In this document: positions 26,547 through 35,838 of the stretch, piece by piece
Layout: each line of letters begins with the position of its first letter
Numbering within the stretch: the stretch's first letter is position 1
Origin: HGM04593 sp964512955
Lineage (GTDB): Bacteria > Bacteroidota > Bacteroidia > Bacteroidales > Bacteroidaceae
Direction of reading: 5' to 3'
DNA: 49,222 bases
NCBI GenBank assembly: GCA_964512955.1
Contig: CAZEKX010000006.1
Location: 1 to 49,222, forward strand
Position numbers and translations under genes: made by a program
The notes under the pieces: generated by a model
The model's database searches: none
Told to the model about the DNA's origin: nothing
The model's input: only the letters and a program-made list of their open reading frames with translations

Positions 26547-28184
26547 TTATTGTTTTTCACTTTTGAACCGGTCTAACGTGGGGAGCGGAACATTTCTACG
26601 TTCTATCTTTTTCAACTGCTGACCTCGCTGTTTTCCTCGCCAGACAAATATATCTTCTCTATTCAAAGGACGTATATAATCGAACCATGCAAAATTTGAA
26701 AGATAGCGTTTTTCGCGTGGTATTTGACTCATTGGATAAAAAGTTCCCGAAGAGTTTGTGGGAACAATTATCTTATTTACTTCATTGTTCTCCATAAATG
26801 CCGAGAGACGTCCGGCAGTGGTTGTATTCAAACCTACGTAAACACTATCATCATCCAATACAAAATAGGCAACTTCGACACTACCCAGCACCTGCATCTC
26901 ATGAAGTTTTTTATCTTTAAAGAAGAACTTCATCTCTTGCCCTTTTATTTGATTATACTTTGCAGTATCTAATTCTTCGGCATAAAGAGTCTGATTTATT
27001 ATATGTACCCAATCGATGGATGCCGTATCCATATACACCTTTATCTCTTCACCAAGTAGTTGTTGCCTGCCACTCCACAGTATTGGGTCGGTATACATAG
27101 TCATACATGAGTCGCGTGAATCGAATATCAGAGAATCACAAACCATTTGCATATCTTTACGGAAGGCTCGTACACGATGACATGCTCTGAGCAAACGGTA
27201 TACAGAATCGGTTTCATGATTCTGAGTTACTGCCCAAATTGTATCGGCACGCATATAAAGGGTATCACCTTGCGAATAATCCATGACCACAGCCCTATCT
27301 GTGGCATAAGCAGAATCGACAAGTTCATTGAAATAGGCATACTCTCCTTTTAGCATATTACGATTTATTGTATCGCTATAAACAATATTACCAAAAGCCT
27401 CACTATAACCATTATTGGCATCGTAAAAGAGCGAATCGCCTGTAAGTTCCTTATTATTGTTTGCAACGATAGACCTATCGAGCAGCGTTGCCTGACGCAA
27501 ATTAGTATTGTAGTAACCCAATTCGGAATATATGCAGTTTTCACCGTTCACTATTTTTGTGGGGCCTACAATGGTAGCAATATTACTTATTGTATTATAG
27601 CGCAGAGTATCGGACTCTAATGTAAATTGCGGGTTTTGCAAAAGGACATTATCTTTAAACACAGCAACCTTGCTATCCACATGATACTCCCCCCAATAAG
27701 ATTCAAGCGTACTCTGTTCATCGTAAAGGATACCTCCATCAAAATAGTAACCCAAATTGGTATTTCTATCGAAATCGAGACTGTCCGTTTCAAGTGTAGA
27801 TGTACGGTCTTCGAGACGTACATTCCCACGAACTCTGGCAAGATTCGTATCACCGTTATAATCGAGATAATCGCCATATAGGAACAGAGTGTCTCCTTGC
27901 TCCATCTTCACATTACCAAATGCCTGCACCGCATTATTTTTTGTATAGAAATATGCACTATCGCAATACATATACATACTATCGCGGCGGAATGTAACAT
28001 CACCGACAAGAATATGAGCATCGGGATTGCGTTGTTTGTCATATTTTGTAACATCGGCATGTAACAGATATACGTAAACTCTTTTGCGGGCAGTTATACT
28101 GTCGCTGCTTATGCTATCACCCTCCTGTGCAACTAGAGGAAGAAAAGCCCATAGAGATATTAAAAAGAAAAAGAGACGATTCAT
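26547..28184 (-). CDS. OstA-like protein (LPS-transport beta-jellyroll family)
   Basis: Predicted periplasmic protein of the OstA/LptA fold, which carries lipopolysaccharide across the periplasm. A signal peptide (MNRLFFFLISLWAFLPLVAQ) precedes a repeated beta-strand pattern rich in Tyr and Asp, with units such as GNVKMEQGDTLFLYGDYLDY and GNVRLEDRTSTLETDSLDFD spaced about 45 residues apart through most of the protein. At 545 residues it is longer than LptA and lacks the long C-terminal barrel expected of full LptD, fitting the Bacteroidota OstA-like form. It lies 6 bp downstream of a SurA-type chaperone gene and near mutL. With lptB in the same window it supports an LPS-transport role. Confidence 0.87.
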   Translation of the reverse strand: MNRLFFFLISLWAFLPLVAQEGDSISSDSITARKRVYVYLLHADVTKYDKQRNPDAHILVGDVTFRRDSMYMYCDSAYFYTKNNAVQAFGNVKMEQGDTLFLYGDYLDYNGDTNLARVRGNVRLEDRTSTLETDSLDFDRNTNLGYYFDGGILYDEQSTLESYWGEYHVDSKVAVFKDNVLLQNPQFTLESDTLRYNTISNIATIVGPTKIVNGENCIYSELGYYNTNLRQATLLDRSIVANNNKELTGDSLFYDANNGYSEAFGNIVYSDTINRNMLKGEYAYFNELVDSAYATDRAVVMDYSQGDTLYMRADTIWAVTQNHETDSVYRLLRACHRVRAFRKDMQMVCDSLIFDSRDSCMTMYTDPILWSGRQQLLGEEIKVYMDTASIDWVHIINQTLYAEELDTAKYNQIKGQEMKFFFKDKKLHEMQVLGSVEVAYFVLDDDSVYVGLNTTTAGRLSAFMENNEVNKIIVPTNSSGTFYPMSQIPREKRYLSNFAWFDYIRPLNREDIFVWRGKQRGQQLKKIERRNVPLPTLDRFKSEKQ

Positions 28185-28190
28185 AGAGTG

Positions 28191-29555
28191 TTACTGTTTC
28201 TCTTCATAGAAGACCCAACCGGGATATACAAACTCACAATCCCTGTTAGCCTTGTTTATACGAACAAAAGTAGTCTTCTGTTTCTCTTCAATCCACTGCT
28301 TAACCTTTTCATCACGTTTCTTTGCAGTATAAAGTTCTTTCAGTGTGTCGTAATCATCCTTTAGATTTGCTTTATGTCCCTCGACCTTTGACTTTAGTTT
28401 AACAATAGCGCATACGGTTTTGCCATTGTTCTGCATAATGGTAAAAGGAGATGATATTTCACCTACCTGCATTCCATCGACAACACGAGCAACTTCAACA
28501 GGCAGTTCCTGCAATTCAAAACGGGGCGAACTGGTCATCTTGTTATACATTATACCGCGGTTATTACGAGTCTCTTTATCATCGGATATGTGCATTGCAC
28601 CCTCTTCGAATGTAAACAGACTATTCTTTATATCTGTTGCAATAGAATCGAGACGAGCCAGATTTTCATTTATACTTTGGTTGGAGATACGCGGTATACG
28701 CAGAATATGACGTACATTCACTCTATCACCACGTTTCTCTATCAATTGTATTATATGAAAACCATATTCTGTTTCTACAATCTTTGAGACTTTGTTTGGG
28801 TCGGTAAGATTAAAAGCGATATTGGCAAACTCCGGTGCAAATTGCGCTCTACTGGTAAAGCCCAATTCACCTCCACGTCTTGCACTTACAGGGTCCTGAG
28901 AATAGAGAATTGCCATTGATGAAAAAGATGTTTCTCCATTGTTTATACGTTCTGTATAATCGCGTAAATCCTCCTTCACGCGCTCAACCTCTTCTCGGTC
29001 GAGTTCCGGAGCAAGAGTTAATATCTGCACTTCGTACTGAGTAGGAACAAACGGTATACTATCATCGGGCAATGAACTGTAATAACGACGAACGAGTGCA
29101 GGAGAAACCTTAATATCACCTACTATCTTGTTCTTCATCTGCCCCATCATATTGTAATTGTATATCTGTTCACGATACATCTCGCGGATTTGACTGGATG
29201 TAAGATTCATATATTCCTCCATCTTCTCTTTAGACCCGACACGCTGAATAACTGCATCCATTTGCTTATCAACCTGCAACATTATCTGGTTTTCATCGAC
29301 CTCGATACTATCGAGTGCTGCCTGATGCAGAAACAGTTGTTGAACAGCCAAATCTTCACCAACCACACAATAAGGGTCGCCGTCGAATTTGCGGTCGGTA
29401 CTGAGCCAATATTGAATAGCCTCTTCGATATCGGAACGTAGAATAGCCTTATCACCTACAACCCACTCCACCTGATCTATAACATTATCCTGCGCTATTA
29501 CAGGAAAAAATGCCGAAACGGCACATATAAAACCGATAATATACTTATTCATCAT
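28191..29555 (-). CDS. SurA-type periplasmic peptidylprolyl isomerase and chaperone
   Basis: Predicted outer-membrane-protein folding factor. A signal peptide (MMNKYIIGFICAVSAFFPVIAQ) is followed by a SurA N-terminal chaperone domain (IDQVEWVVGDKAILRSDIEEA, about 26-46, through about 150). A parvulin domain covers about 170-270, with YEVQILTLAP, DPVSARRGGELGFTSRAQFAPEFA and EYGFHIIQLIEKRGD, and a second, weaker parvulin region starts at VNVRHILRIPR. It is the third of three consecutive parvulin-related genes and is followed 6 bp later by the OstA-like gene, as expected if SurA helps assemble LPS-transport components. Confidence 0.92.
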   Translation of the reverse strand: MMNKYIIGFICAVSAFFPVIAQDNVIDQVEWVVGDKAILRSDIEEAIQYWLSTDRKFDGDPYCVVGEDLAVQQLFLHQAALDSIEVDENQIMLQVDKQMDAVIQRVGSKEKMEEYMNLTSSQIREMYREQIYNYNMMGQMKNKIVGDIKVSPALVRRYYSSLPDDSIPFVPTQYEVQILTLAPELDREEVERVKEDLRDYTERINNGETSFSSMAILYSQDPVSARRGGELGFTSRAQFAPEFANIAFNLTDPNKVSKIVETEYGFHIIQLIEKRGDRVNVRHILRIPRISNQSINENLARLDSIATDIKNSLFTFEEGAMHISDDKETRNNRGIMYNKMTSSPRFELQELPVEVARVVDGMQVGEISSPFTIMQNNGKTVCAIVKLKSKVEGHKANLKDDYDTLKELYTAKKRDEKVKQWIEEKQKTTFVRINKANRDCEFVYPGWVFYEEKQ

Positions 29556-29559
29556 ATCT

Positions 29560-30468
29560 CTATTTATTTTGCTCCGACATCATCTTTTGTAATTGTGCAG
29601 ATGATTTTTCATCATAAAACTTAATATTTCCCGATGCCATCGCCTCCTCATAAAGATTACGTTTAACCTCTTTTATAAAGTTAGCCTTAAGAGTATTGAC
29701 TAACAATTCTTCTATTTCCACAGATGCTAAATCCAAAGGTTTTAACTCCCCTTTTCGAAGCAACATCGAGGAGTTTACAAAATAGTAGTACGCACTATCG
29801 CTAAATTCTATAGTATCATCTTTTTTAAGACGCGACAACAAGTCCTCCGATGTTATCGGCATCCTTGCCGCCAATGCAGACAATGGTTGCCATGAATCCA
29901 TAAAATATTCATAGACTATTGCATTTGTCAGACTGTACTTTTCGAGGTTTTCAATATCATTTACATTATTACTCTTATACCATTTTCGCACTTGCGACAA
30001 GCGAGGGGCATTTTTAGATACCTTTAGAAACAATCCCTGGAGTATCGGCTCGTCGAGTTGAAACATCTCCTTATGATACTCATAGAACTCCTCAACCTCC
30101 GAAGTTGTTATTTCGCGTTTCAGTTGCTGATCGACAAGTCTCTCTTGATATATATTGAGAAGCAGAGATTTTTTGTAACTCTCTACCAATGCCTCCACAT
30201 TCTTTGAGTCGGGAACATTACGTGCCGCAACCTTGTAAAGCAAAACATCCTCGAGCCAATGTTGTACATACTCCTTTACAAATGCAACACTATCCATTTG
30301 AGGACGATTTGTTGCAAACAGTTGATTTACATCCTCTTTGTACAAAAATTCATTTTCGACACCTACCAACGGAGTCTTGCCATTATGCGATACAGTCTCT
30401 TCGCACGATGTAAATATAAACATTGTGCAAAAAATGAATATGAGAATATACAATCTACTGCCTAACAT
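29560..30468 (-). CDS. Lipoprotein related to SurA/parvulins, catalytic domain degenerate
   Basis: Predicted membrane-anchored periplasmic protein. ATG 30468 gives a lipoprotein signal (MLGSRLYILIFIFCTMFIFTSC), with the final Cys as lipidation site; a longer frame opens only at TTG 30498. The middle matches a SurA N-terminal chaperone fold (FLYKEDVNQLF, VQHWLEDVLLYKVAARNV). Where a parvulin domain would begin, EPILQGLFLKVSKNAP is visible, but the usual histidine-containing strand and GGxLG core are missing. It is therefore probably a chaperone rather than an isomerase. It sits between two intact parvulin genes, 26 bp from the upstream one and 4 bp from the downstream one. Confidence 0.8.
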   Translation of the reverse strand: MLGSRLYILIFIFCTMFIFTSCEETVSHNGKTPLVGVENEFLYKEDVNQLFATNRPQMDSVAFVKEYVQHWLEDVLLYKVAARNVPDSKNVEALVESYKKSLLLNIYQERLVDQQLKREITTSEVEEFYEYHKEMFQLDEPILQGLFLKVSKNAPRLSQVRKWYKSNNVNDIENLEKYSLTNAIVYEYFMDSWQPLSALAARMPITSEDLLSRLKKDDTIEFSDSAYYYFVNSSMLLRKGELKPLDLASVEIEELLVNTLKANFIKEVKRNLYEEAMASGNIKFYDEKSSAQLQKMMSEQNK

Positions 30469-30494
30469 TCTGCAAAGATAATAAAAGGAGTTCG

Positions 30495-31919
30495 TCAATT
30501 ATGGTTATTAACGGTTTTTAGCACCTCTTTATCAATTTCAACATTGTATTTTTTACGCAAACCTTTAACCCATTTCTCTTCTAAATATTTTTGATACTCG
30601 TTGGCAACCAAACCACGTACATCTTTATAAGTCTCGGGCTTTTCTATTACGGTTCCCACTACACCAACCTTAGTAAAGGCTGGTTTCATTTTACCACCCT
30701 CGCCTTGCTCAAAAACAAATTTATCGACCCAACCATTATCGCCTATGGCAAAGACACCAACTTCGAGACGAATAGTATATACCGAATCGATATAGAAATT
30801 CTCCTTAAGAATATCCTTGTATTTTTCGGACGGGACATTTGCCAACAACTCTTTTGCTTTTACAATATCCTCGTCGCTGTTTGCATAAATGACTGCTCCT
30901 CGGTAGCGTGGAGCATCAAATTTATATTTTTTCTTGTTTTTCTTAAAGAACTTTTCCATTCCGGCAAAATCCTTGGCCGATTTGTCCCACACCTCACGAT
31001 TGCAAACCTCGAAGAACAGTAAACCATCGTAATACTCACGCATCAGATTGGCAAATTCGGGGTATTTGGTTTCGAGCAGACTCTCTTCGCGTGCAATAGC
31101 CTCTTCGGGAGTAATGCCACCACCAAACTCTATTGCAAGTGCCATTCCTTTTGCATTACGAGCCTTAGCACGAATATTTGCTTTTTCGAGCATTTTTATA
31201 ATTGCTTCGCGGTAATCCTGATATTGTCCGAACGGACGTGATGAATTACGTCTTACGATATGATAACCGGCAGGAGAACGGAATGGTTCAGAGAACTCTC
31301 CATCGCTTAGTGAATATGCCGCCGTCTCGAACTCTTTATAAGCCTGACCACGAATTATATCGAAAGGAGCCAAAGTTGCCGGTTGCACTCTCATTTTTTT
31401 TCCAACCTCCACAAAATCGTTTCCGTCTTTAAGCATAATATAAGCAGAGTCTATTCTTGCTTTAGCCTCTGTTATTTGTTGTTCTGTTGCATTCTGACGA
31501 AGAAGTATTACAATATGCTGTACATTCAAGAAACCATCGGCACCTATAGTCGCCGAATCTTTTGCATAAATTGAATGTGCTTCGTGTTCGATATAATTGG
31601 CATCTATCAAATAGTTTTCAGCCAATTGTGCACGATTATTTTTTAATTCCTCAACAAAAGAAGGCAAAGTGTCGAGCCTTTGTGCTTCGGCCTCGGCAAC
31701 CTTCAATTTGAAATCGATATACATGGGAAGATACTCTTTCACTGCTTTTTTGTTATCTCCCAATGTTTCGTTATTTTTATTTAGAGCATACTCAAATTCA
31801 GAACGTTTAATCTCTTTCCCATTTACCTTCATAAGCACAGGGTCGGTATCATTTGCAATGATACAAAGAGATACAAACAGTAATAATGTCGAAAAAAAAG
31901 TTCTTTTACCTATATTCAT
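30495..31919 (-). CDS. Periplasmic PpiC-type peptidylprolyl isomerase
   Basis: Exported parvulin of 474 residues. The signal peptide is MNIGKRTFFSTLLLFVSLCIIAND. A SurA-like N-domain (PVLMKVNGKEIKRSEFEYAL) precedes a parvulin domain at about 130-230, with NVQHIVILLRQNATEQQI, FVEVGKKM and FRSPAGYHIVRRNSSRPFGQ. The rest (about 240-470) is a helical region with YDGLLFFEVCNREVWDKSA and a second, divergent isomerase-like part. It begins a chain of three parvulin-related genes leading to ostA and mutL. A perfect hairpin separates it from guaB upstream, suggesting partial transcriptional uncoupling from recQ-guaB. Confidence 0.9.
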   Translation of the reverse strand: MNIGKRTFFSTLLLFVSLCIIANDTDPVLMKVNGKEIKRSEFEYALNKNNETLGDNKKAVKEYLPMYIDFKLKVAEAEAQRLDTLPSFVEELKNNRAQLAENYLIDANYIEHEAHSIYAKDSATIGADGFLNVQHIVILLRQNATEQQITEAKARIDSAYIMLKDGNDFVEVGKKMRVQPATLAPFDIIRGQAYKEFETAAYSLSDGEFSEPFRSPAGYHIVRRNSSRPFGQYQDYREAIIKMLEKANIRAKARNAKGMALAIEFGGGITPEEAIAREESLLETKYPEFANLMREYYDGLLFFEVCNREVWDKSAKDFAGMEKFFKKNKKKYKFDAPRYRGAVIYANSDEDIVKAKELLANVPSEKYKDILKENFYIDSVYTIRLEVGVFAIGDNGWVDKFVFEQGEGGKMKPAFTKVGVVGTVIEKPETYKDVRGLVANEYQKYLEEKWVKGLRKKYNVEIDKEVLKTVNNHN

Positions 31920-31934
31920 ATTATATTATTTTGT

Positions 31935-31962
31935 ATACGGAAACCCAATTGGGTTTCCGTAT
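31935..31962 (-). terminator. Hairpin between guaB and ppiC
   Basis: A perfect 12-bp inverted repeat (31935-31946 with 31951-31962, loop AATT) lies 13 bp past the guaB stop. No T-run follows on either strand (ACAAAATAATAT on the minus side), so it may attenuate transcription, process or protect the mRNA end rather than act as a full terminator. Confidence 0.55.
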
Positions 31963-31975
31963 CTCTTATATTTAT

Positions 31976-33451
31976 TTATTCAGGACGACTGTAATTAGGG
32001 GCCTCGCTTGTTATTGATACATCGTGTGGATGACTCTCAAGAACACCGGCATTTGTTATTCTCACAAATTTAGCGTTGTTAAGTGTTTTGATATCGGGAG
32101 CACCACAATACCCCATACCGGAACGCAGACCACCTACCAACTGATAGATAACTTCGTACAAAGTTCCCTTATACGGAACACGAGCTGCAATTCCCTCGGG
32201 AACAAGTTTCTTTTTATCTTGAGTGTCTGCCTGGAAATAGCGGTCTTTAGAACCATTTTCCATAGCCTCGAGAGAACCCATTCCTCGATACGACTTGAAT
32301 TTTCGTCCATTGAAAATGATTGTATCACCGGGAGATTCCTCGGTTCCTGCAACCAATGAGCCTATCATAACGCAATAACCACCCGCAGCGAGTGCTTTTA
32401 CCACATCGCCCGAATAACGCAAACCACCATCGGCAATAAGAGGTACACCGGTTCCTTCCAAAGCCTTAGCAACATCGTAAACAGCCGAAAGTTGAGGAAC
32501 ACCAACACCTGCCACCACACGAGTGGTACATATTGAACCGGGACCAATACCAACCTTGACAGCATCGGCTCCTGCCTCGACAAGCATCTTTGCCGCCTCA
32601 CCGGTTGCAACATTACCAACTACTATATCGATATGAGGGAATGTTCTTTTAGCCTCTTTCAGTTTCTCAATTACACCGGCTGAATGTCCATGAGCAGTGT
32701 CTATGACAATTGCGTCCACTCCTGCATCTACAAGTGCCTTCATTCGTTCAAATGTGTCGGCAGTTACTCCCACACCGGCAGCGACTCTCAAACGACCTTT
32801 GTTATCCTTGCAAGCCATAGGCTTATCCTTTGCCTTTGTTATATCTTTAAAGGTTATCAAACCAACCAGTTTACCTTCGGAATCTACAACGGGGAGTTTC
32901 TCTATCTTGTTTTCACGCAATATTGTTGCAGCCGCTTCCATATCGGTTTTCTGACTTGTAACAACAAGATTCTCACTTGTCATAACCTCTTTCACTGGAC
33001 GCTCCATGCAAGTTTCGAAACGAAGGTCGCGATTTGTTACTATACCAACGAGTTTCTTATTGTCATCGACCACCGGTATACCTCCGATATGATATTCCGC
33101 CATAAGGTCGAGCGCATCCTTAACTGTTGCATCCACAGATATCGTAACAGGGTCGTAAATCATACCGTTTTCGGCACGTTTAACAATTGCCACCTGATGA
33201 GCCTGTTCTGCTATAGACATATTCTTATGAATTACACCAATACCTCCCTCACGAGCAATTGCTATAGCCATTTTTGCTTCGGTAACAGTATCCATGGCCG
33301 CTGTTACAAACGGAACGTTCAAATCTATATTTCGTGAAAACTTAGTTTTAAGGCTTACATCTTTAGGCAACACCTCGGAATATGCAGGAACAAGTAGCAC
33401 ATCGTCATAGGTCAAGCCATCCATCACAATTTTGTCTGTAATAAAATTCAT
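31976..33451 (-). CDS. guaB: Inosine-5'-monophosphate dehydrogenase
   Basis: Oxidises IMP to XMP with NAD+, the committed step to guanine nucleotides. The TIM-barrel N-terminus has LTYDDVLLVPAYSEV and VTAAMDTVTE. Two CBS domains are inserted at about residues 95-205 (DALDLMAEYHIGGIPVVDD and ATILRENKIEKLPVVD). The catalytic loop GPGSICTTRV has C308 as nucleophile. Further signs are LIADGGLRYSGDVVKALAAG, the YRGMGSLEAM flap region and the C-terminal SHPHDVSIT. At 491 residues the length is normal. It lies 27 bp after recQ and probably shares its promoter. Confidence 0.97.
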   Translation of the reverse strand: MNFITDKIVMDGLTYDDVLLVPAYSEVLPKDVSLKTKFSRNIDLNVPFVTAAMDTVTEAKMAIAIAREGGIGVIHKNMSIAEQAHQVAIVKRAENGMIYDPVTISVDATVKDALDLMAEYHIGGIPVVDDNKKLVGIVTNRDLRFETCMERPVKEVMTSENLVVTSQKTDMEAAATILRENKIEKLPVVDSEGKLVGLITFKDITKAKDKPMACKDNKGRLRVAAGVGVTADTFERMKALVDAGVDAIVIDTAHGHSAGVIEKLKEAKRTFPHIDIVVGNVATGEAAKMLVEAGADAVKVGIGPGSICTTRVVAGVGVPQLSAVYDVAKALEGTGVPLIADGGLRYSGDVVKALAAGGYCVMIGSLVAGTEESPGDTIIFNGRKFKSYRGMGSLEAMENGSKDRYFQADTQDKKKLVPEGIAARVPYKGTLYEVIYQLVGGLRSGMGYCGAPDIKTLNNAKFVRITNAGVLESHPHDVSITSEAPNYSRPE

Positions 33452-33478
33452 AAGATATTTTTATTTAAATGTTTTACT

Positions 33479-35653
33479 TCAGTTTGCCATCTCCGATATA
33501 AATTTAACTCTCACAAGACGTATTTCCTCTTCGCTGTAATCTCCACCGAGTTCTTCCATAGCCTTGTCGATATTGTCTGTATCGGAATTTTTAAAATGTT
33601 CGTATATCTCTATAAGATTATCCTCGTCCATTATCTCTTCGAGGAAATAATCGATATTGAGTTTTGTACCCGAATATACAATAGATTCTATCTCATCGAG
33701 CAGTTCGTCAAATTCCACTCCCTTGCTTATAGCCAAATCGTCGAGTGCAACCTTACGGTCTATCGACTGTATGATGCTGACTTTCAGTTTCGATTTATTG
33801 GCAACGGTTCGTACTCTGAAATCTTCGGGACGGTCAATCTCATTCTCTTCGCAATGACGTTTTATGAGAGCACAGAACTCTTCGCCATAACGTTTTGCTT
33901 TACCGGCACCAACACCCGGGATATTCTGCAACTCCTCAATAGTTATCGGGTAGGTTGTAGCCATAGCCTCAAGAGAGGGGTCTTGGAATATTACGTATGG
34001 CGGCAATTCCAATTGTTTAGATAATTTCTTTCTCAAATTCTTGAGCATTGCATAAAGTTCGGGATCTACCGCAAAAGTACTACCACTTTGTACAATTGTC
34101 TCTTCCTCTTCAAAATCCTTATCCTCTACAATCTTAAACGATTTTGGTTTGGCAAGGAATTTCTGTCCTTCCTTTGTAACCTTCAACAAGCCATAGTTCT
34201 CAACATCTTTATCGAGATATCCTGCAATGAGAGCCTGACGAATAACCGCATTCCAACGTTTTGCATCGTCCCCTTGTCCGCTGCCAAAACACTCCAACTC
34301 CTCATGTTTGTGGGAAAGGACATCGGATGTCTCTTTACCTAAAAGAACATCGATAACATATTCTGCTTTGAAATTCTCTTTTAAAGCCAATACAGCCTCG
34401 ATAACAATTTCCAACATCTCTTGTGCCTCTACCTGTTTTTTGGGATGTTTACAGTTGTCGCAGTTACCGCAATTCTCAACCTCGTAGTTCTCACCAAAAT
34501 AGTGTAGCAACAGTTTTCTGCGACAAACAGAAGATTCGGCATAAGCAGTTGTCTCGCGAAGCAGTTGGCGACCTATATACTGTTCTGCAAGGGGCTTACC
34601 CTCGAGGAATTTTTCTAATTTCTGAAGGTCTTTACTATTGTAAAAAGCGATACAAAGACCCTCACCACCATCACGACCTGCACGACCGGTCTCTTGATAA
34701 TAACCTTCGAGACTCTTTGGGATATCGTAATGAATAACATAGCGCACGTCGGGTTTATCTATACCCATTCCGAATGCGATGGTAGCCACTATGACATCAA
34801 TCTTTTCCATTATGAAATCGTCCTGTGTCTGTGAACGCATTGCAGAATCCATGCCGGCATGATAGGCCTTGGCAGGAATTTCGTTTGCCTGCAAAATTTC
34901 GGCAAGTTCTTCAACCTTTTTACGACTTAAACAGTAAATGATGCCCGATTTGCCGGGATTCGATTTTATAAATTTTATAATATCCTTATCCACGTTCTTT
35001 GTTTTCGAACGCACCTCGTAATAGAGGTTCGGGCGATTGAACGAAGATTTAAAATCGACTGCATCCTGAATTGCAAGATTCTTTTTTATATCGTCGCGCA
35101 CCTTGGTTGTTGCCGTTGCAGTGAGCGCAATCACCGGTGCTTTACCTATTTCATTTATTATGGGACGAATACGACGATATTCGGGGCGGAAGTCGTGTCC
35201 CCACTCCGAAATACAGTGAGCCTCGTCTATTGCATAGAATGATATCTTTATCGATTTAAGGAATTCCACATTCTCCTCTTTTGTAAGCGACTCGGGAGCA
35301 ACATACAATAATTTTGTCTTCCCCGAAAGGACATCGGTTTTAACCTCCTCTATTGCCTGCTTTGTGAGAGAAGAGTTCAAGAAGTGTGCGACACCATCCT
35401 CTTCATTAAGATTTCTTATGGCATCCACCTGATTTTTCATCAAAGCGATGAGTGGTGAAATTACAATAGCCGTACCGTCCATTATCAACGAAGGAAGTTG
35501 ATAACAGAGTGATTTACCACCACCCGTCGGCATAAGCACAAAGGAGTCTTTTCCGGCAAGCAGATTTTTTATAACAGCCTCCTGATCCCCCTTAAATGTA
35601 TCAAAACCGAAATTCTTTTTAAGAACTTCTGTCAAATTATACTTCTTTGCCAT
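33479..35653 (-). CDS. recQ: ATP-dependent DNA helicase RecQ
   Basis: 3'-to-5' helicase for recombination and fork repair. The N-terminal helicase has FGFDTFKGDQEAVI (motif 0), Walker A MPTGGGKSLCYQLP (about 40-53), the aromatic-rich loop after motif II AIDEAHCISEWGHDFRPEY, and motif VI YQETGRAGRDG. The RQC domain holds four zinc-ligand cysteines in CRRKLL...CGNCDNC (about 378-402), then a winged helix. An HRDC domain (about 530-610) includes YVIFQDPSLEAMA and IPGVGAGKAKRYG. A further 115 or so residues form a helical C-terminal extension of the Bacteroidota RecQ type. It heads the recQ-guaB transcript behind a consensus promoter. Confidence 0.96.
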   Translation of the reverse strand: MAKKYNLTEVLKKNFGFDTFKGDQEAVIKNLLAGKDSFVLMPTGGGKSLCYQLPSLIMDGTAIVISPLIALMKNQVDAIRNLNEEDGVAHFLNSSLTKQAIEEVKTDVLSGKTKLLYVAPESLTKEENVEFLKSIKISFYAIDEAHCISEWGHDFRPEYRRIRPIINEIGKAPVIALTATATTKVRDDIKKNLAIQDAVDFKSSFNRPNLYYEVRSKTKNVDKDIIKFIKSNPGKSGIIYCLSRKKVEELAEILQANEIPAKAYHAGMDSAMRSQTQDDFIMEKIDVIVATIAFGMGIDKPDVRYVIHYDIPKSLEGYYQETGRAGRDGGEGLCIAFYNSKDLQKLEKFLEGKPLAEQYIGRQLLRETTAYAESSVCRRKLLLHYFGENYEVENCGNCDNCKHPKKQVEAQEMLEIVIEAVLALKENFKAEYVIDVLLGKETSDVLSHKHEELECFGSGQGDDAKRWNAVIRQALIAGYLDKDVENYGLLKVTKEGQKFLAKPKSFKIVEDKDFEEEETIVQSGSTFAVDPELYAMLKNLRKKLSKQLELPPYVIFQDPSLEAMATTYPITIEELQNIPGVGAGKAKRYGEEFCALIKRHCEENEIDRPEDFRVRTVANKSKLKVSIIQSIDRKVALDDLAISKGVEFDELLDEIESIVYSGTKLNIDYFLEEIMDEDNLIEIYEHFKNSDTDNIDKAMEELGGDYSEEEIRLVRVKFISEMAN

Positions 35654-35678
35654 TTTATAATACGCCTAATTTAGATAA

Positions 35679-35711
35679 CAAAGTTATAAACAACTCATCA
35701 AAACCAACAAA
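35679..35711 (-). promoter_or_regulatory. Promoter of recQ-guaB
   Basis: Minus-strand TTTG (35711-35708), 21-bp spacer, TAACTTTG (35686-35679): a full match to the Bacteroidota consensus, 25 bp before the recQ ATG. Confidence 0.7.
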
Positions 35712-35797
35712 TTTTTTCAGACATATTTTTATGCTATTATCTATTTTTTATTTAAAAACAGACATTTTGTTCATATATCACATAAATTTGAGTATTT

Positions 35798-35835
35798 ATA
35801 GCAATCCCCACGTTTTTATGCGTGGGGATTGCTAT
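35798..35835 (-). terminator. Terminator after clpX
   Basis: A perfect 15-bp stem (35798-35812 with 35821-35835, 8-nt loop) starts 3 bp past the clpX stop. The stem carries an A-tract before it on the minus strand; the better U-tract (TTTTTT) lies on the plus side. It could work in both directions and insulates clpX from recQ. Confidence 0.72.
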
Positions 35836-35838
35836 TTT

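Noticed and set aside
31935..31962. Palindrome as a transcription-factor operator for ppiC
   Set aside because: A 12-bp perfect stem with a 4-nt loop directly after a stop codon is better explained as an RNA hairpin; no promoter box is next to it.
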